34,214 bases of DNA from assembly GCA_900545335.1 (NCBI GenBank), contig UQYP01000014.1, forward strand, positions 1-34,214, written 5' to 3'. The DNA is from an uncultured Sutterella sp. Its GTDB lineage: Bacteria; Pseudomonadota; Gammaproteobacteria; Burkholderiales; Burkholderiaceae_F. A program made the position numbers and the translations under genes. This document shows positions 16,244 through 24,844 of this stretch, one piece after another; the stretch's first letter is position 1; each line of letters starts with the position of its first letter. The notes below the pieces were generated by a model, which saw only the letters and a program-made list of their open reading frames with translations, searched no databases and had not been told where the DNA came from.

Positions 16244-16837
16244 TTAAGACCCCTTTAAAAGCTGATGGACAGGCGCCTGAGTGACCGTGATACCCTCTTG
16301 ATTCATCTGGACATAAGCGGGGAGGGCCTCGATTTTGAGGCGCTTCACTAACGTTGCTCCTTGATCAAACCACACACGGGTATTAAGGCTCTTTTGAGTT
16401 TTCTCAACAGAGCCCGTCACTAAAATGACGCGTCTCATGGGTTTAGCTTTTATAAAAGCTTTGGCCAACGTGACATGATCTGAAGATTCGGCATCAATGA
16501 AAAGCCAGTCCCGCTTAAAGTCTTCGCCTAAAACTTCTTGAACTTCTCTTTTACTATCAAAGCGGTGGCGCTTGACTTCTGTCGCCTGCGGCAAAGTTTG
16601 TCCCTGAGGGTGCTTACTCCAGGACTCTAAAAATGCTTTGTTGCGGTTAATGCGCGAGGAGCTTTCCTGCAGTTCTTCTTTGGCATGCGTTTTAAGAAGT
16701 GCTAAAAGATCCGGTTCAATGACAGGGTAAACAGGACCCAAGGTATAAGGCCCGGCAAAAACCCTTGTTAAACCCTGTGTGAGCATCAATAGGGTTAATA
16801 AGAAAAGAGGGAATTTTTTAGCCATGAGAAGTCTCAC
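16244..16837 (-). CDS. traW: TraW, conjugative pilus assembly protein
   Basis: This 197-residue protein has an N-terminal signal peptide ending near VFAGP. The TraW pattern follows: LGPVYPVIEPDLLA near residues 32-46, WLFIDA near 114, RVWFDQGA near 152 and ALPAYVQM near 171. In F, TraW is periplasmic and interacts with TrbC; the pair is needed for pilus assembly. The ATG at 16837 forms an ATGA overlap with the S26 peptidase gene, and ATG 16825 is an alternative start with a more compact signal peptide. It is close to the usual family length. Confidence 0.87.
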   Translation of the reverse strand: MRLLMAKKFPLFLLTLLMLTQGLTRVFAGPYTLGPVYPVIEPDLLALLKTHAKEELQESSSRINRNKAFLESWSKHPQGQTLPQATEVKRHRFDSKREVQEVLGEDFKRDWLFIDAESSDHVTLAKAFIKAKPMRRVILVTGSVEKTQKSLNTRVWFDQGATLVKRLKIEALPAYVQMNQEGITVTQAPVHQLLKGS

Positions 16838-17340
16838 CGCAATAAAAAGGCACGGCCCTTGATGGCATCGGTTGAGATGAGTCCTGGGCGTGCGTAACGG
16901 CTGTCGAAACTATCCGGATGGTCGCCTGCAGCAAAAAAGTAATTTTCGGGAATGACACAACCGGCAAAAGCTTTCAAAGGCTCTCCGGTGCGGGAAGTTT
17001 CTTTTACCCGCCCAACGAGAATGCCGTTAATCAAAACATGGCGATTTTCGACTTTGACAGAGTCTCCGCTGACCCCTGCCACCCGTTTAATCACGGTAAT
17101 GCCGTCAGGAATCGGAGGGGCGTTTTTCCAGGTAAAAGCGATGAGTTCTCCCTTGACTGCACGCTTATGACTTTTATCAATCAGAAAAACACTTCCCGGT
17201 AAGCTTTCTGTCATATTGACGGCAAATTGATATCGACTTGTAAAAAGGACAGTGCCCAGTAAAAGCGCGACAAAAAGAAGGGAGTAGCGCTTTCCGATTA
17301 ATAAAAACGCTTTGCTTAAACGCTTAAGGTTAGTCATCAT
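16834..17340 (-). CDS. S26 family conjugative signal peptidase (TrhF/TraF type)
   Basis: This 168-residue inner-membrane serine peptidase has one N-terminal helix (about residues 20-34). The catalytic Ser46 lies in TESLPGS and the Lys85 general base in VIKRVAG. Conserved GDS at 92-94 and GDHPDSFDSR near 139-148 complete the fold. In SXT, R27 and RP4-type systems such peptidases (TrhF, TraF) process or cyclise the prepilin. F itself relies on host LepB, so this gene sets the system apart from F. It probably acts on TraA. It overlaps traW by four bases. Confidence 0.88.
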   Translation of the reverse strand: MMTNLKRLSKAFLLIGKRYSLLFVALLLGTVLFTSRYQFAVNMTESLPGSVFLIDKSHKRAVKGELIAFTWKNAPPIPDGITVIKRVAGVSGDSVKVENRHVLINGILVGRVKETSRTGEPLKAFAGCVIPENYFFAAGDHPDSFDSRYARPGLISTDAIKGRAFLLR

Positions 17341-17784
17341 TTACGGGCGAGCCTTTCTCATCGTGGGGAAGTCCGTGAAAAAGTCGCGTTCAAGCTCGCG
17401 TCGAAGGAGGCTTACTTCAGAGGCGTTGAGATTGAGCTTTTGCATGACAATAGGCGTGATATCTTCGACATTTGTGCCGGCAATGATCGCTTTGCGATCA
17501 AGAATCACAGTGCCTTCACCGCCCAATTCCTCTAAAACTTTTTTCATTTTTTGCTCAAAAAGTCTCGATTCACCGATAACTTTTTCAGTGTGTCCGTTTT
17601 TCATACCTTGAACCCAAACAAGTTTCTGAGCATCGGTAATGGCTTCAATATCTGCAACCACGATTTTTTGAGTGTTTGTGTGACTGCTCTTTAGCCACGC
17701 TGCAATAGACAAAGAAAAGGCCAGGACCGCTAAAACAAGAGTCCAGAGAAGCGGTTTTTTCAATAAAGGGATTATTTGATTCAT
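17341..17784 (-). CDS. trbI: TrbI, F-type conjugation inner-membrane protein
   Basis: This 147-residue bitopic protein has a helix at about residues 12-31, then a periplasmic helical domain with IVVADIEAIT, LGGEGTVILDRKAIIAG and DITPIVMQKLN. This is the TrbI_Ftype pattern, and the length is near F TrbI (128). TrbI influences pilus outgrowth and retraction and lies next to traW in F, as here. It starts at ATG 17784 in an ATGA overlap with the small gene upstream. Confidence 0.85.
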   Translation of the reverse strand: MNQIIPLLKKPLLWTLVLAVLAFSLSIAAWLKSSHTNTQKIVVADIEAITDAQKLVWVQGMKNGHTEKVIGESRLFEQKMKKVLEELGGEGTVILDRKAIIAGTNVEDITPIVMQKLNLNASEVSLLRRELERDFFTDFPTMRKARP

Positions 17785-18023
17785 TTCAAAATTTCTTTCA
17801 GTTTCTTTTGATAAAGCTTGTTGTGTTGAAGACTCACCTGAAGGTACGGTGATGCTTTCTGAACCCTGCGGGTTTCACGCCGTTCTTCATTTCGCTCTTT
17901 TCGTGTTGCGGTTGACCGAGTAAGGCGAGACTTTTGCGCCAAGTCCTTTTCATAGGGGTCAGTGACCGCATACCACTGAACACCGGGCGGTGCGAAGTTA
18001 TCAATCACAAAATCGTCTTTCAT
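17781..18023 (-). CDS. Small basic hypothetical protein in tra operon
   Basis: This 80-residue protein is locked into the operon by four-base overlaps with both traC and trbI. The N-terminal half has FAPPGVQWYAVTDPYEKD. The C-terminal half is strongly basic and helical (RKERNEERRETRRVQK). It has no signal peptide or membrane segment, so it is probably cytoplasmic and may contact the TraC ATPase or TrbI's short cytoplasmic tail. That is inference from position. I recognise no family. Confidence 0.7.
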   Translation of the reverse strand: MKDDFVIDNFAPPGVQWYAVTDPYEKDLAQKSRLTRSTATRKERNEERRETRRVQKASPYLQVSLQHNKLYQKKLKEILK

Positions 18024-19048
18024 GGGATGTCCTTCTTTTGAATTAATTGGCTAATCGCTTCAGTGACGCTAAGGCCCTTCATCATGAGTGCTTCAATTCT
18101 TGCGACATCGTTGGCGCGGCTTGAATATAAAAGGCGCGAGAAGGGATCAAATCGGATCTGTAAAACTGCGGGGACTGTGTCGGGCGTGGAAAATAGACAC
18201 TCGGAATATTCGCCTTCACGCATTTTTAAATTTTTAATGGCGTTCATCTCCCAAGCTGAAAAAGCCACCTTTTTCTGACTTTCCATAAATCGCAGCGACT
18301 CTTCCTTTTGCCTGAGCACAAAACGGATGTCTGCGTTTTCCAGTGCTGCCTGGGTGGTGGCGTTTTGATAGTAGTCGGCAAAAGACTGAGTAATCGTGAT
18401 AAAGGAGGCGTTTTGCTTGCGAGCCCGGCGATACCCGTTTTGAATGAAACTGCCGGCATGCTTGTGACTTAAAAGATCCCACGCTTCATCAATCACCACT
18501 ATTTTGCGGGTAGACTTTTCGCCCAGCGTCAGATCCTGAGTAATTAAGAAAATCAGACACAAAAGGACGACACTTTGAAGCGTCTTTCGACCTTTAAGGC
18601 CTTCAAGCTCCAAAACAATAAAGTCTTTGTGAAAATTAACGGTTGAGGCCCCGTCAAAGTAGCGCCCGTAGGCACCTGTTCTCGAAAAAGGCGCAAGCTG
18701 CACGGCAAGGTCTAAAACACGTCGGTCAGGTTTGGAAGGTTTCTCGGGATCAACGAACCCCGTTGAAAGACTTTCGGTTAAATCCGTCACGCAAGCCAAG
18801 CGTTTCTCTTCTTGGGCTTTTTTCAAAATATGAATGACGTGTGTTTGCAAAACGCTTTGCGCAAAGTCACTTAAGCCCTCGTTGGGAGAAGCCATCTCAG
18901 TCAAAATCGGGATTAAAAATCCCATGTCTTCTTTGATGTCTTTGACTAATTCAAAGGGATTGATGACAAGTGTTTTTTCTGGGGCATAGTCAATCCATTG
19001 GCCGTCTAATAACTGACAGAGTTTTTTGTAAGACGCCCCCCACGTCAA
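18020..19048 (-). CDS. traC: TraC, C-terminal part (frameshifted)
   Basis: This frame encodes the rest of the TraC/VirB4-type ATPase: GASYKKLCQLLDGQWIDYAP picks up exactly where the N-terminal frame leaves off at TYVIDVG. Walker B KIVVIDEAW lies near residue 190, and TITQSFADY and QKEESL follow, the usual VirB4 C-terminal motifs. The only start for separate translation is a TTG at 19048 inside the upstream frame, with no ribosome binding site, so it is probably not made alone. The join needs one G fewer in the G6 tract at 19036-19041. It overlaps the 80-residue gene by four bases. Confidence 0.8.
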   Translation of the reverse strand: MTWGASYKKLCQLLDGQWIDYAPEKTLVINPFELVKDIKEDMGFLIPILTEMASPNEGLSDFAQSVLQTHVIHILKKAQEEKRLACVTDLTESLSTGFVDPEKPSKPDRRVLDLAVQLAPFSRTGAYGRYFDGASTVNFHKDFIVLELEGLKGRKTLQSVVLLCLIFLITQDLTLGEKSTRKIVVIDEAWDLLSHKHAGSFIQNGYRRARKQNASFITITQSFADYYQNATTQAALENADIRFVLRQKEESLRFMESQKKVAFSAWEMNAIKNLKMREGEYSECLFSTPDTVPAVLQIRFDPFSRLLYSSRANDVARIEALMMKGLSVTEAISQLIQKKDIP

Positions 19049-20627
19049 TTACGTAGGTTTTGCCACCGGTGCCGAGGTTTCCGGTGATAAGGTCATTGGT
19101 TAATGCACTTTTGCCCGAGCCTGAAGTGCCCACAATGATCGCGTTGTAGTTCCCGGAACTTGCAAAAAGATCAATCGGCGTAATTTGTCCATGAAGACCT
19201 GTGAGTAAGAGTAATGGGGTGAGGGACTCCTCTGCATTACGCTTCCCTGTGCCCTGAAACTCGGCAATAAAAGGGGAGAGGTTTGCGGCATTAGTTAGCG
19301 TCTTGGTGCTCAAGCGCTGAGCCAACTCTAAGTCACGCGCCAAAATCGGGCCCATCGTTATGGGAAGCGTTGTTAACACACTTTGCCAGTGCATACGCGT
19401 ATCGCGTGTTAAATCGAGATGCGCTTCTTTAAAAACGGAGATTGCTGCTTCCGTACATTCTTCCTGTGAATTTTCAGGCGCTAAGAGAAGTACCTGAAGG
19501 ACAAGTTTGCAGAGCCCACCGTTTTGAGCATATTCCTCTAAAACGATATCAAAGTCGCGCTCGCGCTTTTTTAAGTAAGGCAGGTAGTGCGCGACTTCAC
19601 TGTCGGCAATCTGTTTCGCGCGTGCAGCTAAAAGCTCAGTCTTAGCTTTCGTTTTTTCAAAGTTTGGCATGGTGACCGCACAGGTCACTAAAAAAGGGCA
19701 GGGAATATCGAGCGCCTTGTGACCGATAAAGCGTGAGGTGAGTGCCAGTGCATAGTCACTTGGGAACCCCGAGACAGAAAGCCCTGTCAAAACAGTTGCC
19801 TTATCACTTTGGGGTCCTTCAAGCCTGACACCGTCCTCAGTGATCCGGATATGCGTATCCGGATCCACCAATCCGTAAGACAAAGGTTCCAGGGGATTGG
19901 GTCTGGCACGCGAGGAAACAGCTTCTTTTTTGTGAGCATTCAAAATGGCGCGAAGCGTTCGGTAGAGGTCAAGTGAGGTCCACGTGTGGCTGTATAAAAA
20001 CTGTGATTGAAAAAGCGAAATGAGTCTTTCTCGCTCTTTTTTGGCTTTTTCAACCGCCACAAATAATGCTTTGTCACCTAGGGGAATCACGACAGACACC
20101 CAGGCACGAAAGTGCCTTACGCGAAAGTGTGAGCCCCTGGAGAGACTTTTATGAAGTCCTTCTTTTAAATACTGTGTGCGCTCTTTGGCCAGGTGATTGA
20201 GTGTTTGAGCGCAGGCTTTTTGAGAGTCGGGTACCAAAAAATAAGGCGTACGGCTTGCTTCATAGGCATTTGTGGCCCAATGGATATTGGGTTCGGCAAA
20301 AAGCGTCACCTGAATACCTGTCCCTGTCGGTAAGTCAGCTGAAAAAAGGCCGGTTAAGTGGTTTGCCATTTCGGGTGTTGCACCGGTTTGGGGTGTTAAT
20401 TCCAGCGTAAAACCCACGGACTCCATCGCAAAGTGCTTTTCATCCATGATGGCAAAAAGCCCGGCTTCAAGTTCCTTGCCGTAAGGCAGAAGTGAAGCCA
20501 AGCGGTCAATCACTGTTTTTGAGCCTCGGCTCACGAGTAACGATTCATCCTCAGCCGTGAGATTGGTGAGGTATCGGTTAAACCCAAAGCCCTTTAGGTG
20601 AAAGAATTTCTGAAAGACGTTTTTCAT
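18990..20627 (-). CDS. traC: TraC ATPase, N-terminal part (frameshifted)
   Basis: This 545-residue product is the N-terminal two thirds of the VirB4-like TraC ATPase, which sits at the cytoplasmic face of the F-type channel and powers pilus assembly. The Walker A motif GTSGSGKS is at residues 500-507. The frame then leaves the family after TYVIDVG at a G6 run and stops 15 residues later, so Walker B and the ATP-sensing motifs are missing. Restoring the frame gives about 868 residues, matching F TraC (875). As written the product should be inactive. It starts at ATG 20627, twelve bases after traV. Confidence 0.85.
   Translation of the reverse strand: MKNVFQKFFHLKGFGFNRYLTNLTAEDESLLVSRGSKTVIDRLASLLPYGKELEAGLFAIMDEKHFAMESVGFTLELTPQTGATPEMANHLTGLFSADLPTGTGIQVTLFAEPNIHWATNAYEASRTPYFLVPDSQKACAQTLNHLAKERTQYLKEGLHKSLSRGSHFRVRHFRAWVSVVIPLGDKALFVAVEKAKKERERLISLFQSQFLYSHTWTSLDLYRTLRAILNAHKKEAVSSRARPNPLEPLSYGLVDPDTHIRITEDGVRLEGPQSDKATVLTGLSVSGFPSDYALALTSRFIGHKALDIPCPFLVTCAVTMPNFEKTKAKTELLAARAKQIADSEVAHYLPYLKKRERDFDIVLEEYAQNGGLCKLVLQVLLLAPENSQEECTEAAISVFKEAHLDLTRDTRMHWQSVLTTLPITMGPILARDLELAQRLSTKTLTNAANLSPFIAEFQGTGKRNAEESLTPLLLLTGLHGQITPIDLFASSGNYNAIIVGTSGSGKSALTNDLITGNLGTGGKTYVIDVGGVLQKTLSVIRRPMD
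19036..19041 (-). repeat. G6 homopolymer at the traC frame break
   Basis: Six consecutive G on the coding strand (six C on plus) lie between codons for IDV and the alternative continuations GVLQK (stop) or ASYKKL (family match). With five G the frames join. Candidate slippage site, mutation or base-calling error. Confidence 0.8.
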
Positions 20628-20639
20628 AGGTCTTTGCCT

Positions 20640-21095
20640 TTAATCCTGAGCTTTAAGAGGCGTAATCATTTTTCGGGAGGCTTCTTTTACGGGTTTAATG
20701 TCAAGTGTTTCCGGTGCCCAGCGTGCTTCTCGAATCGTTGTGAAAATGACGTGCTCGGCATGCAGGTCGCCGTCTTCATCAATGTAGGGCGCAACCCACA
20801 CACGAAGAATTTCTTCCGGTGACCGTCTCGGGGCCATCAAAGGCGTATCCGTTGCAATCGGATCGCCCGAGGCTTTTCCATCAGAAATGACAACTGCGGT
20901 TGATAGCGCTTGGGTTTCTTCTCTTTCTTCTTTGTCGAGTGACTCATGCACGGAAGATAAAGACGCACAGCGAGGCGATAAGTCCACTGAGCAGGCAAAG
21001 TCAGACTTGGCGTCCTGAAGCCCCGTGATTGATCCGCAGGCACTAAGTAGTGACGTAAAAGAACAAACTGTCAGAGCTAAAAGGAATCGCTTCAT
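20640..21095 (-). CDS. traV: TraV, outer-membrane lipoprotein
   Basis: This 151-residue lipoprotein has a lipobox LLSAC with the modified Cys at residue 20, followed by GSITGLQDAKSDFAC, typical of TraV. A proline-rich or APRRSPEEILRVWVAPYID-like motif lies near residues 88-106 and links it to the TraV family. TraV anchors in the outer membrane and, with TraK and TraB, forms the core complex equivalent to VirB7/9/10. It starts in a TAATG overlap with the dsbC-like gene and is followed directly by traC. Confidence 0.87.
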   Translation of the reverse strand: MKRFLLALTVCSFTSLLSACGSITGLQDAKSDFACSVDLSPRCASLSSVHESLDKEEREETQALSTAVVISDGKASGDPIATDTPLMAPRRSPEEILRVWVAPYIDEDGDLHAEHVIFTTIREARWAPETLDIKPVKEASRKMITPLKAQD

Positions 21096-21967
21096 TACGG
21101 ATTCTCCTTGTTGGAATCGCCAACAGCCTTTTTTATCTTAGCGATTGCTTCAAGTTTTTCTTCAATCGCCTGAGCACTCACGGCGCCTGTAACACGTTCT
21201 CCATTTTCAAAGAAAAGCGTGGGCGTACCCTTGATGCCGAGTTCCTTCATCAGAGCTTCGTTTGCTTCAATGGGAGTGGTGCATTGAGCGGGCGTGGTTA
21301 ACTCTGTGCTTCTCATCATCACATCTTCAAAGACTTTGACTTTGTCTTTCGCGCACCAAATGCGGGCAGAAAGCTCTTTGGCATCCGGATGCAGGCCTGT
21401 TAATGGAGTTAAAAAGGTATGGATACGGATATTGTTAAGCCTCGTGAGTGTCTCTTCTAATTTTTTGCAGAAAGGACAGCGGGGGTCAGTGAAGACATAA
21501 AGCGTGTGTTGAGGTTCTCCCTTTTCTCGAGTAATCGCATTGTCTAAAGGCAGTTTGGTGACATCAATCATTTGAGCCAGCGTCTTTAAGGGTGCCGTGA
21601 GATCGATTTTCTTATCCATGTCATAGAAGACTCCGCCAAAGAGCCAATGACGAAAATAGCGGTCACGGTTTTGTGAATTGATGTTCTCTAACTCCTTGAG
21701 CGTTTCAGAATCAATAAAAACGTAGATCACGCCCTCACCCAAAATCACTTCATAAAAGCCGGGGACGGCGGTTTCTCTAGCCAAACGGATACGGTTTTGG
21801 GGATAAGCTTTCTGTAACGCTCGTAAGACTTTTTGGTCTTTTTCACTCAAAGCCGTTTGAGAAAATCCGAGGCTATAGGGTTCGTTTTGTGCCTGGGCTA
21901 AAGCATCAGTGATTGAAAAATTCATGGCTAAACTCACAACAATGGAAAAAAAGAGATGTTTTTTCAT
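21095..21967 (-). CDS. DsbC-like periplasmic disulfide isomerase
   Basis: This 290-residue protein has a signal peptide (cleaved near TDALAQA, residue 25). A DsbC N-terminal dimerisation-like region follows, with YEVILGEGVIYVFIDSETL near residues 72-90. The thioredoxin domain has the active site CPFC (Cys164, Cys167) and the cis-Pro motif KGTPTLFF near residue 250. SXT/R391 and IncA/C transfer operons carry a dsbC gene at a similar place. Its likely clients are the Cys-rich TraN, TraN-like and TraU proteins encoded downstream. The call to DsbC family is firm; substrate choice is inferred. Confidence 0.88.
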   Translation of the reverse strand: MKKHLFFSIVVSLAMNFSITDALAQAQNEPYSLGFSQTALSEKDQKVLRALQKAYPQNRIRLARETAVPGFYEVILGEGVIYVFIDSETLKELENINSQNRDRYFRHWLFGGVFYDMDKKIDLTAPLKTLAQMIDVTKLPLDNAITREKGEPQHTLYVFTDPRCPFCKKLEETLTRLNNIRIHTFLTPLTGLHPDAKELSARIWCAKDKVKVFEDVMMRSTELTTPAQCTTPIEANEALMKELGIKGTPTLFFENGERVTGAVSAQAIEEKLEAIAKIKKAVGDSNKENP

Positions 21968-21981
21968 ACAAAAAAGGGGCT

Positions 21982-23133
21982 TTAGAAAAGAGATTTTTCT
22001 GTGGCAATCGAAGCGCTTTGCGTGATGACGATATCTACGTCACGCCCGGCATCAACTTCCAATACAGGGAAAATTTTGTCGGCAAGCTTGAGGTAATAGT
22101 CTGCGACGCGATCAAGGGCATCCTGCATCCCTTCACCCAGACCGGCGCGCCAGGGGTTATTGACGGAATTGGTGACGGTCCCTGCAAAATTTGTGGTGGA
22201 ATCCTGAGCAGCTAAACTCACAGCTTCGCCTAACCCTGAAAGTGTGCCCACGAGCAAAGCATTGGCAATCGCTTGCCCCGAGCGCGTGACGACTCGGGCT
22301 TTGAGTCCCGTTTTGCCGTCCTCTCCTGTGACGTAGCCTGTGAGTTTCACGTCAATCGCGCCTTTTGACTCCGTGATACAGCTTAAACGGTCAAGGCGCA
22401 CCAAGACGCGCTCAGAACTTAAGTCCCCCGTGGCGTTGGCTGTGACCATGCAGCGTTTAACGTCAGAGCGATAGCGATTGGGTAAAAAAGCCGGGTCTTT
22501 GATTTCTAAAAGCATCGGCACGGGATTGCCGTTAGCTTGCCCACCGGTCGGTGCTTCCACACCGTTTAAAAGTCGGGCTCGAGCAAAACTCCCAGTAATT
22601 AAAAGATCATCGGCTTTGCGCTCTTTAGTGCGGTTTTTAGCGATTTCGTCTTTTTTGGCGGACTGGGGCTTATTGACGGGCTCTGCGTCACTGACTTTTT
22701 TAATCACGAGTCTCGGTTCCTGCGTATCAGTCCGCCTGCCACTCTGGATTTGAGAAGATGAGTGATATCCATTGTTGCCGGAAGGAGTGGTAATCGAACC
22801 CTCGATTCCGATATCGGTACCTGGAATTTCATCATTAAATTGAAGATTAGCGTCTTTTGCCTGACGCTTTTTGCGCTCTTCTTCACGTTTAAGCTGAGCC
22901 GATAACGCCTGCACCTCTTTTTCAAGTGCACTCATCTGTGCCCCATAGGTCGTCACAAAGTGCTCTTCGTTAAAAGAGTCGTTATCCAAATGAATGGTAG
23001 TGGCTGGTTCTTCCTTTTTTGCTTTAGGTTTTTCCTGCGTAAAAATCGCAATGACAATGGCAAAGGCAACCAAAACTGTCACCAGTACCGCCAAAATAAT
23101 CCACTGACGGATATGAATCTGAGTGTTGGTCAT
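21982..23133 (-). CDS. traB: TraB, core-complex inner-membrane protein
   Basis: This 383-residue VirB10-like protein has a single N-terminal membrane helix (about residues 10-30), a coiled-coil/basic linker (60-95, EKEVQALSAQLKREEER) and a low-complexity stretch. The beta-barrel domain comes next: GSFARARLLNGVEAPTGG near residue 178, then CMVTANATGD and LVGTLSGLGEAVS. TraB spans the envelope and joins TraV and TraK in the core. It starts at ATG 23133 in an ATGA overlap with traK. It is shorter than F TraB (475) because the linker is shorter. Confidence 0.92.
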   Translation of the reverse strand: MTNTQIHIRQWIILAVLVTVLVAFAIVIAIFTQEKPKAKKEEPATTIHLDNDSFNEEHFVTTYGAQMSALEKEVQALSAQLKREEERKKRQAKDANLQFNDEIPGTDIGIEGSITTPSGNNGYHSSSQIQSGRRTDTQEPRLVIKKVSDAEPVNKPQSAKKDEIAKNRTKERKADDLLITGSFARARLLNGVEAPTGGQANGNPVPMLLEIKDPAFLPNRYRSDVKRCMVTANATGDLSSERVLVRLDRLSCITESKGAIDVKLTGYVTGEDGKTGLKARVVTRSGQAIANALLVGTLSGLGEAVSLAAQDSTTNFAGTVTNSVNNPWRAGLGEGMQDALDRVADYYLKLADKIFPVLEVDAGRDVDIVITQSASIATEKSLF

Positions 23134-23906
23134 CTGTGAGCTCCTTTGCCTTCAAGCTTTTCTACGACGTAAACGCGAGTCATGGCTTTGGGAGCCAAGT
23201 GAGCGTTTTCAATGGCAACCGCTAAAACACCTTTTTGATAAAAGAGCTTTTCTTCCAAAGTGACATTTTGAAGTGAGGTGTTTTGATGAACGAGTACCTT
23301 GCCCACCATTGAGTCAGAGGTAAGGCTCTTTAAGCAAAAGGCACCGCATCTGTTTGTGGCATGAAAGCCATCGGGCAATTCATTTCTGGCTAAGGCACGG
23401 ATTAAACGCGTGACTTTTTTGTCTAAATCTGGTGCTGTAACAATCGCTTCTTTAAACGTCCGGAGAGCATAGGGTTGATGCTCCTCTTCCTTTGTCTTTG
23501 TGTTGCTTAAAACAATTTCCTGGCTTCGCACGGCTTGAGGAATGAGTGCCAGAGCATGCGTTTCTTTGTCTTCTGTTGTGAGAAACAAAGCGACAGCGTC
23601 TTTGGTTTTCGGAAAAACAAAAACTTGCCCTGTGTTGGCATCGGTCTGTACTTCAAGCTGAGAGGCCTCATAAATGGCATTTGTGATTTTCTTACCCGTC
23701 ACAGCAATGCGGTTGGGACCGGTGAGACTTACCGGAAAAGCAGGCGCACTTTGAGCTTTCGCTCTCGGGCTTTTAACCGAGGCAATGGCTTCATTAACCG
23801 AATCTTCGGAAAGAAAATCATCGGTCGGTGCCATGCCCGCATACGCAAACGAAGCCGTTAGGGCACAAAAAGAGGCTAACAGACTCTTGGTCCTTAGGTG
23901 TTTCAT
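23130..23906 (-). CDS. traK: TraK, secretin-like core-complex protein
   Basis: Starting at ATG 23906 gives 258 residues with a clear signal peptide (KHLRTKSLLASFCALTASFA). The longer open frame to 23966 would place 20 extra residues ahead of it and overlap traE. VSLTGPNRIAVTGKKI near residues 60-75 and the VEKLEG C-terminus fit TraK, the VirB9-equivalent periplasmic protein. One cysteine pair (CGAFC) lies near residue 190. It lies between traE and traB in the canonical L-E-K-B order. Confidence 0.88.
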   Translation of the reverse strand: MKHLRTKSLLASFCALTASFAYAGMAPTDDFLSEDSVNEAIASVKSPRAKAQSAPAFPVSLTGPNRIAVTGKKITNAIYEASQLEVQTDANTGQVFVFPKTKDAVALFLTTEDKETHALALIPQAVRSQEIVLSNTKTKEEEHQPYALRTFKEAIVTAPDLDKKVTRLIRALARNELPDGFHATNRCGAFCLKSLTSDSMVGKVLVHQNTSLQNVTLEEKLFYQKGVLAVAIENAHLAPKAMTRVYVVEKLEGKGAHR

Positions 23907-23946
23907 AAAAATAAATTGAAAATGAGAGAGAGTTAGAAGCGGGAGA

Positions 23947-24528
23947 TCACTTTTGTTGATCACCATCTGTTTCTGTAAGCATTACCAACTGAAGCCTGCC
24001 CGCCACAAGAGAAAACCGCATCAAGACTGTCGCTTTTTGTCTGAGCGTTTCGGTTTTGCCGATATAGTGGTGTTTAAAGCCATGGGCTTTAACGGTTAAT
24101 CCTTTGGCATTGATTTCCATCGCTTCGATCGAAAAGAGGCTTGTAGCGTGCAGTTTTTTAATCAGCCGTGCTTTTTCTTTTAAAGCCTCATCAATGTCGC
24201 CGAACGCAGAAGGCGCGACATGCTTTAACAGTGCCTCACGGTTAAAGTCAACATTGGCCGGCGTCATATTCATGGATAACGACAAAAGATCGCGTGCAAC
24301 GAGCGTGAGATAGTCTTCATCAATATGGCTATTGGAGATACTCATCGGGTGCGTGGTTTCATTGATGCCAATGGGAACCAAAACGGTTGTTACGGGGTTT
24401 TCTTTAAAAAGAAGACAACCCGAAAGAATTACATTTACCGCAAAAGAGCCGGCAAGAAGCCCGAGCGTCAAACGCTTTAGCCCTAAGCGAGCAGCCATGT
24501 CAGCTGAAAGTTGAGTGTAGGTATTCAT
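23947..24528 (-). CDS. traE: TraE, inner-membrane transfer protein
   Basis: Taking ATG 24528 as start gives 193 residues, matching F TraE (188); the frame to 24618 overlaps traL and adds residues foreign to the family. One N-terminal helix (about residues 22-42) leads to a periplasmic VirB8-like domain with ETTHPMSISN, DEDYLTLVARDLLSL and NFDREALL-like NVDFNREALL. TraE supports channel assembly at the inner membrane. It lies four bases after traL. Confidence 0.9.
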   Translation of the reverse strand: MNTYTQLSADMAARLGLKRLTLGLLAGSFAVNVILSGCLLFKENPVTTVLVPIGINETTHPMSISNSHIDEDYLTLVARDLLSLSMNMTPANVDFNREALLKHVAPSAFGDIDEALKEKARLIKKLHATSLFSIEAMEINAKGLTVKAHGFKHHYIGKTETLRQKATVLMRFSLVAGRLQLVMLTETDGDQQK

Positions 24529-24532
24529 AGCC

Positions 24533-24832
24533 TTATCCCATGAATTCGCGCCGATAAGAAGGAGGAGAACGCCTGAAAGGCTTTCCCGGCAGATACCAAT
24601 AGAGCGTATGAATGCCAAAACCTTTTGCTCGACCCTGACGAACCCGGCTCCAGCCTTTGGCTAAAACGATTCCGAAAACCCCTCCCAAAAGAAGGCTTCC
24701 GGCCATGACGCCTATAGCAATGCCCGTGAGAAAAAGAGTGGCCACATCAAAATCCCAAATAAAGATTTTGGCGTTGGCATCCAGCTCACGCGGGACAGGC
24801 ACAAGCCCCAATTCATTTCGACGCGAATTCAT
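24533..24832 (-). CDS. traL: TraL, inner-membrane transfer protein
   Basis: This 99-residue protein has two close hydrophobic segments (about residues 30-58), followed by the family pattern ending in GIHTLYWYLPG near residues 73-83. TraL is the VirB3-like partner of the TraC ATPase. The ATG at 24832 is 12 bases after traA. Its length and place between traA and traE agree with the family (F TraL is 91). Confidence 0.9.
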   Translation of the reverse strand: MNSRRNELGLVPVPRELDANAKIFIWDFDVATLFLTGIAIGVMAGSLLLGGVFGIVLAKGWSRVRQGRAKGFGIHTLYWYLPGKPFRRSPPSYRREFMG

Positions 24833-24844
24833 GAGAGTCTTTCT

